This document shows positions 10,116 to 18,454 of a stretch of DNA of 64,000 nt, piece after piece. Each line of letters opens with the position of its first letter. Positions within the stretch are counted from its first letter, which is position 1. Location of the stretch: contig CP071497.1 in assembly GCA_017354895.1 (NCBI GenBank), forward strand, positions 3,720,001 through 3,784,000, written 5' to 3'. The stretch is from Podospora comata (taxonomy: Eukaryota > Ascomycota > Sordariomycetes > Sordariales > Podosporaceae). Made by a program: the position numbers and the translations under genes. The notes below the pieces were generated by a model, which worked only from the letters and a program-made list of their open reading frames with translations, was not told the origin of the DNA and did not search any database.

Positions 10116-13100
10116 ATGGAGTCATCACAAGATTACAACTCTCTCCGAGAGGCCATCCAGCCCGCCCTCGTCACCGTCACTCGATCAGCCGCTGTCGTCG
10201 CAAACGAGGATCTCCAATTCCAGCGCACCGTCCGCCCATCCGTCGGCGACAAGCTCGACAAGACCGCCGATCGCATGCTGGGCTTGGTCAACGGGTTGCT
10301 CAAGTCTTCCTCCAAGGTGACGGGACAGTCGACGACCAAGCTGGAGGATATCGACGATATTGAGATCAAGTGGAGAGGCATCGTCGACGTAATCGATTCG
10401 TTCCTTGAGAAGGCCGACACCTGCCTTGACGAGTACACCGGTTTGATCAAGAGAAAGAATGCGCCCACTGTCGAAGAAGTATGGTTTTTTTTTTTGGTTG
10501 TTCTATACTTGTTTTACCGTGTCGCTCTAACCTCCTCCTTCACAGGGCCGCGACCCCAAGCGATCGAAATCGACGGCGCCGCTCGACTGGTCTCTCAAGC
10601 GCGCCAACATTGTCAAGCCCCAGAATGGGTTCGAGAAGAAGCCCAATAACTTTGACAAGGGGCCGTGGAAGCCCATCTTGACGAAGAAGCCACATGCGAT
10701 TGTTCCGCTGGAGCAGTCTTTCAACACCATTCTTAATGAAGAGCACACTACCCAGTATGAACCCCCGTCCCTTTTCAAGAATTCCCTAGTTTCTCCAGTA
10801 CCCCCGGCGGATAGTTCTGTCCAAGAAAAGGAAGCCGATCAAGAAGAACCGCGTCTGGCCACCCAGCCCAGAAGCCGAAAGTCTGTGGGAAACTGGCGCT
10901 GGAGACAGAAGATGCGGGACAAAACATATCAGCAAGATGTGACGGCGTCTGCGGAGGTTTCCAGAGAAAACTTCCGAAGGGGTTCCTGAGGACCCTTCGG
11001 AGGATATTTTTGAAGGATTCCCTAATGTGGATTCCCATGGGAACCCTCTGGAGCTTCTTACGGAATCGCCAAAGGAGGTCCCCAGGGATGTCTCTGAGGA
11101 AGCTCCCGGCAACACTCTTCAACAGGCTTTTAAAAAGGCTCCAAGGGATTTTTCCGCTCAAAGTTCTGGACTTGGCCCCCTCGAGCATTTTGTCCAATTA
11201 TGTCTCTGTAATTTTTCCCAACAAAGAAAACTAACAGACCCCTCAGATATCAGAATCCTTACCAGCCCGAAATCGAAGCGATGAAATACCCCAGCCATGT
11301 GTTCGAGTCAAGAGAGCCGATCAAGTACCTCGACGTCGAGAGCACCAAGCCGATTTGGGTGGACACGTGGGAGGGAGTGCTGGAGATGGTCGAGGAGCTG
11401 AAGAAGGCGAGGGAGATTGCGATTGATTTGGAGCATCACGACTTTCGGACTTATACGGGTCTGTTGTCGCTCATGCAGATCAGCACGAGGGAGAAGGATT
11501 GGATTGTGGACACGTTGGTGCCGTGGAGGCACAGGTTGGAGGTGCTGAATGAGGTTTTTGCTGATCCGGGGATTGTGAAGGTTTTCCATGGGGCGTTTAT
11601 GGATGTGGTGTGGCTGCAGAGGGACTTGGGGGTGTACGTGGTGGGCTTGTTTGACACGCATCATGCGTCGACTGTGTTGGGGTATGGGGGGGGGAGTTTG
11701 GCGTTTTTGCTGAAGAAGTTTGTGGGGTTTGAGGCGGATAAGAGGTGGCAGCTGGCTGATTGGAGGATTAGGTGAGTACATGGTGGTGATGATGATGGGT
11801 TTGAAGAAAGGGGAAAAGCTAATGATGACGTTGCAAAGGCCGTTGCCGGCGGAGATGCTGTATTATGCCCGGGCTGATACGCATTACTTGCTTTATGTCT
11901 ACGACATGATCCGGAATGATCTTGCTGCCGCGGCGCACACTGTCCATCCGGATGGGAAGCCGATTGAGCGGGTGATTGCCAAGTCCAAGAAGACTGCTTT
12001 GTCTAGGTACGAGAACCCTGCTTTTGACGAGGAAACTGGGCTGGGGGATCGGGGGTGGTATAACTACCTTGCGAGGTCGAGTTATGTCTACAACAAGGAG
12101 GAGTTTGCGGTTTTTAGGGCGTTGTGGAACTGGAGGGATAAGACGGCAAGGGAAGAGGACGAGAGCACGGGGTTTGTGATGAAGGAGCATGTCATGGCAG
12201 AGATTGTGAGGGTTATGCCTAGTGACAAGAAGGCGCTTTGGAGCTTGCTGGATGGGCACGCGAGGAATTTGAAGGGGAGGCTGGACGAGTTGTTTGGGGT
12301 TGTGCAGGAGGGGAGGGAGAAGGGACTTGCTGGGGGGGTGAGTTTGTTGCAGTTTCTTAGTGGGGGGAGTGGTTTGGCGCAGGCGCAGGTTGTGTCCAAG
12401 GTGCAGAAGGAGGAGGCGGTGGGAATTAAGGAGCTGAGGAGTGAGAAGTCGCAGTTGTGGGGCAGTGTGCCGTTGAGTTCGGCTTGGGAGGATAAGGGGG
12501 GGAAGAAGGAGGGTGAGGATGATGAGATGCTGGAGCTTCCTCTTTACTATAGCGTTGCGCAAGAGGAGGAAGAGGATGGGGGTGGTGATGTGGAGGAGAG
12601 GGTTCCAGTGCTCAGGCCTGCTGCTGAGGTTTATGGTCAGGAGGAGCAGGAGCAGGAGAATCAGGAGTTTACACTCAAGACAGGGAGAAAGCGCAAGGCG
12701 AGCGAGGCGGGTGTGTACTCTGGTCCGGAGGAGCAAGTGGAGGATGAGGAAGATGTTGAGGAGGATGTGGAAATGGAGGATGCCACCACCCCTGCAGATG
12801 GTGAACAAGAAGACGACTCGGAAGAGGAGGATGTCGAAGCGGCGAAGAAGACTGCTAAGCAGGAGAAGAAACTCAGAAGGAAGGCTGCTAAGAAGGCTAA
12901 GCGGGAGGCGGCTGAAGAGGGGGAGGAAAAGGAAGCGGAAGTGGATGAGGAGGCGAGGAGGGAGGCGAAGAGGGCCGAGCGGAAGGCTAGGAAGGCTGCT
13001 AAGAGGGCTGCCAAGGCCCAGGAGCAACAGCAGGAAGAGGAGGAGGAGGAGGAGGAGGAGGAGGCGTTTGATTACAGCAAGGCTGCTTCTGTGCTCAAGG

Positions 13101-13264
13101 CTGACGGGGGGGCGAGGTCGGAGTTTGATGACAAGAGGAAGGGGAAGAAGGGGAAGAAGGAGAAGGTCTTTGATCCGTATGCTGCGAAGACGGGGTCGGA
13201 TTTGAAGGGGGTGAGGAATAGGAATTATGAGAGGGCGGGGAGGTCGGCTACTTTTAGGAAGTGA
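10116..13264 (+). CDS. RRP6: exosome 3'-5' exoribonuclease Rrp6
   Basis: Nuclear exosome-associated exonuclease (RNase D/DEDDy family) for rRNA, snoRNA and cryptic transcript processing. Exons: 10116-10478, 10546-10754, 11247-11771 and 11839-13264, giving 840 residues. An N-terminal PMC2NT helical domain (~10-115, the Rrp47/Lrp1-binding part) comes first. The exonuclease core follows, with Asp251/Glu253 (IDLEHHDF), Asp310 (HGAFMDVVWLQRD) and Tyr375/Asp379 (YYARADTHYLL): all four DEDD acids plus the Tyr. An HRDC domain lies at ~435-510, with EEFAVFRALWNWRD. The last 250 residues are Lys/Glu-rich with a run of ten or more Glu, and carry likely nuclear or nucleolar signals. The second intron (10755-11246, 492 nt) is far longer than the others and is discussed as a finding. 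Confidence 0.95.
10755..11246 (+). other. unusually long RRP6 intron with coding-like content
   Basis: Donor GTATGA and acceptor CTCAG join CA|A TAT CAG, so the conserved TTQYQNPYQPEIEAMKYP segment is restored. The intron reads open for 78 codons past the donor in the exon frame. A second frame is open at 10943-11284 and is Pro/Glu/Ser-rich. GGATTCCC occurs at 11015-11022 and 11029-11036, with degenerate copies around. Confidence 0.75.
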
Positions 13265-16200
13265 GAGAGTGTGAGGGCGGGTGAACGGGTTTGCATTGAT
13301 GAGGGAGTAGTGTTTGGGAGCATTACTGTGTGGGAGTAGACTATAGCATTGCATCAGATACTTCATTAGAAACCGGTGTCGAGAATTGAAGTTGAGTTTT
13401 GTCATTTTTGTGAGGTTTACATGGAATATGAAGCATTTGGATTTGGTTTGTGTATTCTGTGACAGTGGAACTTGTGGTGGGTTGGCATTGTGAGGGGACA
13501 CCGTAGAGTACATCCGCCAGATGAGAATGTAAGATGCCACTTGTCATGATACACTTCAACGCCAGTATGTGTCAAGAATGGATCAAATCGTGTCATGTAA
13601 TCTCTCCCATCTCGCAACACTCACTGTCTTTTTAACGCCCGTGGCCCAGTGAGGATAGCCACGATAAGGGGCCCCCCTTTTCTACCAATGTACCATCTTT
13701 CCTCCCCCATCGCGTCTAACCAGCGGCATCGAGCGGGAAGCCGATCTTGTCGTCTTTCCACCGATCTGACTGACACACCTTTATCCCTTGGGATACAAAC
13801 CGAAAAAGACAGCTGGCCCGAGTAAATATAGCGTGGCTGTTCCCGTCATGGTTTTGTTTTTTGACCGGAGTCAAGTCAACCTCATACAGGAAGGGTAGGT
13901 CGGTAGGTAGTTATACACCTCTAACACTGTGAGGAATTTCAAACTGATGAGTGAGACAAACCTATCTTCGAAACTCTAGGAGGCTTTTCGGTGGGCATGG
14001 CGAGATTGTCCCTTGGCTGCCAGCGGAGGTTTTGCGGGAAGTCTTGGGAGCGGGCTTGGTAAGCCCCCCTTTTGGAACGGAATTTATGCACTGTTGTTTT
14101 CGTATGTAGGTAGGTAGATAAGTAATATCACATGCGGAAATTTGGGAGCCAAAAAAACAAGAAAAGTTGGTACATGATTCTTTCAGGACAAGAAGGATCG
14201 TGATGAGCGAGAACGCAGCCTGGCTCGTCAAAATACCCGTCTCAATCCCAATCTTGTGGCGTCTTCTGTCAACTTTTGATATTTCAATCTGACCAGGTAG
14301 AGATGAGCTTTTCGGAAACAGAGTTCTATCGAGCTTCTCCCAGATAGGCCCATCATCCATAGAACTTCGGACAGATGACTCTCATTCGTCCGGAAATCTG
14401 CCCACGCTCACCTTACCCAGTGGCATTTTTTTTTTTTGGTTTTTTTGTTAAACCTCCTTGGTTTCACTTGAAGGTAGGGCATTGAGCCCGCATGACTGGA
14501 AGTGAGCTGATGTGCCGACGTAGCTTCCTTGCTTGAGTATCAACGGAAGCGGAGGTAGAAGGGGGAGCACGGAAAAGGCACGGGATAAGGGTCCCCAAAA
14601 CCACTTCCCACACCCCCCTTTCTATCACGATCCCTCATACAATACTCCGATGGGCGCCCAAAGGGTGAACCACGTGGCGATCTCGGTTTCTTGCCGCAAG
14701 ACCCTGATGACCCATACGATATCACGATGCAGGGACCTGTGGGCTCTCGCTTGTGAAGGTTTTGGTCATCGCGGTAGCGGGTTAGGCATCGTTCGCCGCG
14801 AGCTAGCTCGGTTTTGTCTCGTATCTTCACACTAGGTAGCGAGGAGAGAGGAGCTTGGAAACCTAACGGGAATGGGAACCGGGGTTGGGTTTTGTACGAG
14901 GCTTCTTGCGTGATTGGAGGCCGAGAGGGAGAAGGTGATTTTGTTCAAGGTTGATATTGGAGATGGCGATGGGGTAGAGTTGCCTGGCTAGAAAGCCCGC
15001 ATACTGGGCTACTGGAGAATGGCGAAGGGGAGGAGCCGGAAAGATGGCCGGGTTGAATCTGTCAGTTGTCATAGTTCCGTCTCACAGCAGCCACACGGCA
15101 GGTGCAAACGCCCCATCTTCTTCGAGCATGGTATGATGGTTGACAAGTCCGACATAATCCGATTCGGTCGATGCAGGTTGGTAGTGACTGCAGGAAGACA
15201 TCGTCGATGTCTACCTGCCCAGCTGTTTTAGTGTAACAGTCCTCTTTGGCGACACAGGAAGCTTATGGGTTGAGGGTCACGAGGGCCTAGAATTGAGATT
15301 TCACTCGAAAACCGTTTCCGGGAGCAAAATGTTCCGTGGTTTTGTGGTGGTTGTGGGCTGGCGGTCGTGGACATCAGTTGTATCGCCACCGGTGGCACGA
15401 TCTGAGGAGAATAATACGTAGGGCTGATCACGAAGCTCTTGAAGCGCTTCAAAAGGGTTTGTCGACGTTTTACCATGATGGATTAGATAGTGGCGCTCGT
15501 GTTTCCGCTGATCTTCAGGGAACAATGGCGTTGTGGATGGCAAAAGGAAGACGCTAGCTCGGCCCGGACCGGTCGACTTTCGGTAGGGTATACGCAGCAA
15601 TCCACGGGTGTGTTTGGAGAGAATGAGAGACTGTCGAATCGCGAGATGAAGCGCCCTATCACTCATCAATTCACATAGTGACATCTTCCTGGATCGGAAA
15701 AGCGTACCAGATCTCGTTCGTCAATGAAAGATTCCGAGCTGGCCTGATCTCCATTCAGGGTCCAAGTGATCGACAGAAGGTGCGACAGTTGAGACCCCAA
15801 TTGAGACCCGGGGAGGTGAGTTGCCATTGGAGGCCACTGTTAGGCCCGCAATTCCCCAACGCCTCGAGCGATATTTTCGAAGCCCATCTCGGTTGTGTCT
15901 TTTTGGAGACAGTGACACCACTCTTATTACCAAAGATTAAACACAGAAAAAAGCGCACAGAAAACTTGTCGGTTGACTGCAAAGATCATGATCTTGACTC
16001 TTTTTGTCTCCACAGAGTTTGACAACAGAGCAGAACAGAGCAGCGGCAGTTGCACTACGGCCACTAGCGCAGAGACACTAACCGTCACAATTGACGTCAT
16101 AATTAGTAGTCAACCCACTATACTATCCCTGCAGCGAACAGAGACCAGCTTGGAGGACCCTGCAGCGTGTTTGCGGGGTAACATGTCAGCATGTGCGAGG

Positions 16201-17313
16201 TGGTGAGGTGACTGGTGGTCGGAGCAGCACTTGTCGGACCTCTGGACCATTCTCCGGGCCTGTCAGGGCGCGTTGTTCACAGCCCGCCTCAGTCTCCTGT
16301 CCGCAGAACATACGGGCAGAATTGCCGTTTATTGACGTCTGGAGTGACAACCTCAGGACCTGGTGTAGCCGTTGTCATGCTTGTGCCCGGCGATGGAGTG
16401 GAAAAGCTCGTGATAGACTTATGACTGGCGCCGCAATCGAAGGTTCCTGAAAGGGTCCTCAAACATGGGCCTCAACATACGAACCTGACCCCCGCGAGCG
16501 TCGTCCAAACATGGATGCGCGCTGTTCATGCATCACCTGGCGTTTGCTGTGAGGGCACAGAGGGTTCACTCTACGGGCCGATGACAAGGCAAAAACGAGA
16601 TCTCGAGAAACCGCCTGCCGGTGCAGCAGTCCCCACCGAATAGCCACACAGCGCAGTTGCAGTCCGCGTCCCCGTGAAGTTTCGGCGAAATTATGACGAC
16701 CGGATTGTGTAGTGTATATAGGACACAGCAGTGTATTGTTGATTGTTTTTTTTTGTTTTTTTTTTTTTAATGCAGTCGAGGACATGAACCGATCAGAACA
16801 GCGGACCGAGAGTCGTTAATTGATACCTGTCGGATAGTACACAGACGCTAGAAGACCGAAAGATGAAGCTTCGTCGAAAAACGCCGTGGGCTGACCTCAT
16901 AACCGATGAAGCTTTTGGGCCAGTAGGAAAGCGGAGTTTCATTCTCATCGAAGACAATCGAAGAATTTCTGTTGAATGACCCCGCGGTGTGTCTCGAGCG
17001 GGCCAAGTCACGCGGTAGTGTGGTAACAGAAAGACATGATGGCCAACGGTGTGCTGTGTCGAGAACCAGCTTAGAAGAGGCAGTAGAAGTCCAAACAAAA
17101 ATCAAAAATGTAGTGAGGAAGCACAGAAAAAGGAAGGCATCCAGAGGAAGTTCTCCCTTGCTTTACAGGTGGGAATTGAGCTGCTTTTGAGCTTTTGGGG
17201 TGAGGGCCAGCGCGATGGGACAAGTCGTTTTGTTTCGGGCAACTTTATTTCGTTGGTCCAGGGCCAATGACCAATCAGAGGCTGCTCCGGCCAGGACCCT
17301 GAGGAGGCTAGAC

Positions 17314-17360
17314 CGATCACCCTCGATCCCCTTTCCTGTGCTCTTTGAGCGTGGATCGGG
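17314..17360. promoter_or_regulatory. candidate light/clock-responsive element (paired GATC motifs)
   Basis: Three GATC cores lie within 47 bp. Two are in CGATC context (17314-17318 and 17324-17328), 10 bp apart, one helical turn. The third is GATCGG at 17354-17359. The White Collar complex of Neurospora binds repeated GATC/CGAT sequences in the frq promoter (established knowledge). It is ~1.1 kb upstream of the long FRQ start. Candidate only. Confidence 0.4.
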
Positions 17361-18087
17361 GCAATTCGTGTTGCATCTGTGAAGTGGTGCCAGCATCAAA
17401 AAGCGGGAGGAGAATAACCAGAGAAACCATGACCGCAGCCCACCATGGACCCTGGACCCCCATCGAGATGCGCGCAGCCTCCTTTCCTTGGCCATCTTCA
17501 GAGAGCCGTCGCCTAAGGAGCCTGCCATTGGGGTGTTAACTCACTGGTCCCTCCCTCTACTTCCCCATCCAAAGGCCTCTGACTTCATTTGAATCCTGCC
17601 TTGGTTGTTCCCCCTGCACACCTCACCTCACATGCCCTCAACGCAACCACAGGGCCACACACACACACACACAACAATACACCACATCAAACCATAGAGA
17701 CAGACATCGCCAGCTTCAACAACACACAAGAACACCACCCGACCCTAAGGGTATCAAGGTATGTGGAGACGTTTTCCCTATATTGTATCTCCCTCTGCCA
17801 CAAGCGCCAAAGCCCAGAAGTGTGCTTTTCTCAGCCTTGCCATGCTGGGCCAACGTTGTTGCTTTCCCACCAGGCATTCCGCCACCCTGCTTTGTTTTGT
17901 CAGTCCAGTCGTTCCGAGCGCTCAAAAAGAAGAAGACACCACTCTGTCCAAAGCGCGCGCGCCCGCTGCACCACACATCTTGGCTTTCCACCGGTCTTCT
18001 CCCCTTTCCTCGCCAATTTTACCATTTACAGCAATTCACTCTGGGGCAGCGGTTTTTGGAAAAGCAGTGTCGAATCCAGAGCGTTCG

Positions 18088-18093
18088 ATCGAC
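18088..18093. promoter_or_regulatory. GATCGA motif upstream of frq
   Basis: A GATCGA core in TTCGATCGAC context, 362 bp before the long FRQ start. It could be a proximal White Collar site, or chance. Confidence 0.25.
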
Positions 18094-18439
18094 AACATGA
18101 CAGCCGGAGCTCCCTCGTCGTCCACCCGCCGCCTGTTCAGCGAGTTTCGCCACAGCCCCCCTGTCTGCATGGTGTTTCGAAGTTCCAGCATCAGCAGCTA
18201 GCTCTGCGCAACGTTTCTGATGAGACTTATTAAATAGGCCCTTTTTTCGCAATTGCCTCTTGTCTGCCACGGCTCTACAGCCACGCATACACTGGTCTCT
18301 TGAGAGCTGGGTGTGCATCACAACCGCAACCGACCGCACCGTTGCACGCGACCGAACCCTCGGGACGGCGCGGACTGTTGCGGGGCGCGCCGGTAGACCA
18401 AGTCGCCGTCAAGCTTCCAAAAAAAAAAAAAGGTCGAGC

Positions 18440-18445
18440 ATGTAA
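18440..18445 (+). promoter_or_regulatory. minimal uORF (ATG-TAA) before FRQ
   Basis: An AUG directly followed by UAA, whose stop ends 9 nt before the long FRQ AUG at 18455. Start-stop uORFs of this kind can hold ribosomes and lower use of the next AUG. Confidence 0.55.
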
Positions 18446-18454
18446 CGGCCCCCC

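Larger units (their letters stand above)
13265..18454. other. 5.2 kb gene-free region upstream of frq
   Basis: From the RRP6 stop to the FRQ long start. No ORF in it has family features. It should hold the RRP6 3' UTR, the frq promoter and a long frq leader. Items seen: T- and A-runs at 14427-14446 and 16746-16768; paired GATC motifs at 17314-17360; a (CA)n run at 17656-17672; a consensus donor GTATGT at 17759; a GATCGA at 18088-18093; and several upstream ATGs. Similarly large upstream regions are known for frq in Neurospora. Confidence 0.6.

Noticed and set aside
11819-13540. 573-codon minus-strand ORF over RRP6
   Set aside because: Antisense shadow of the Lys/Glu-rich RRP6 exon; Leu/Arg/Pro composition, no motifs, while the plus strand has the full exonuclease and HRDC signals.
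14533-15684. Several 70-130 codon ORFs in the frq upstream region on both strands
   Set aside because: No shared exon phases, no domain-like segments and no splice partners; they look like chance frames.
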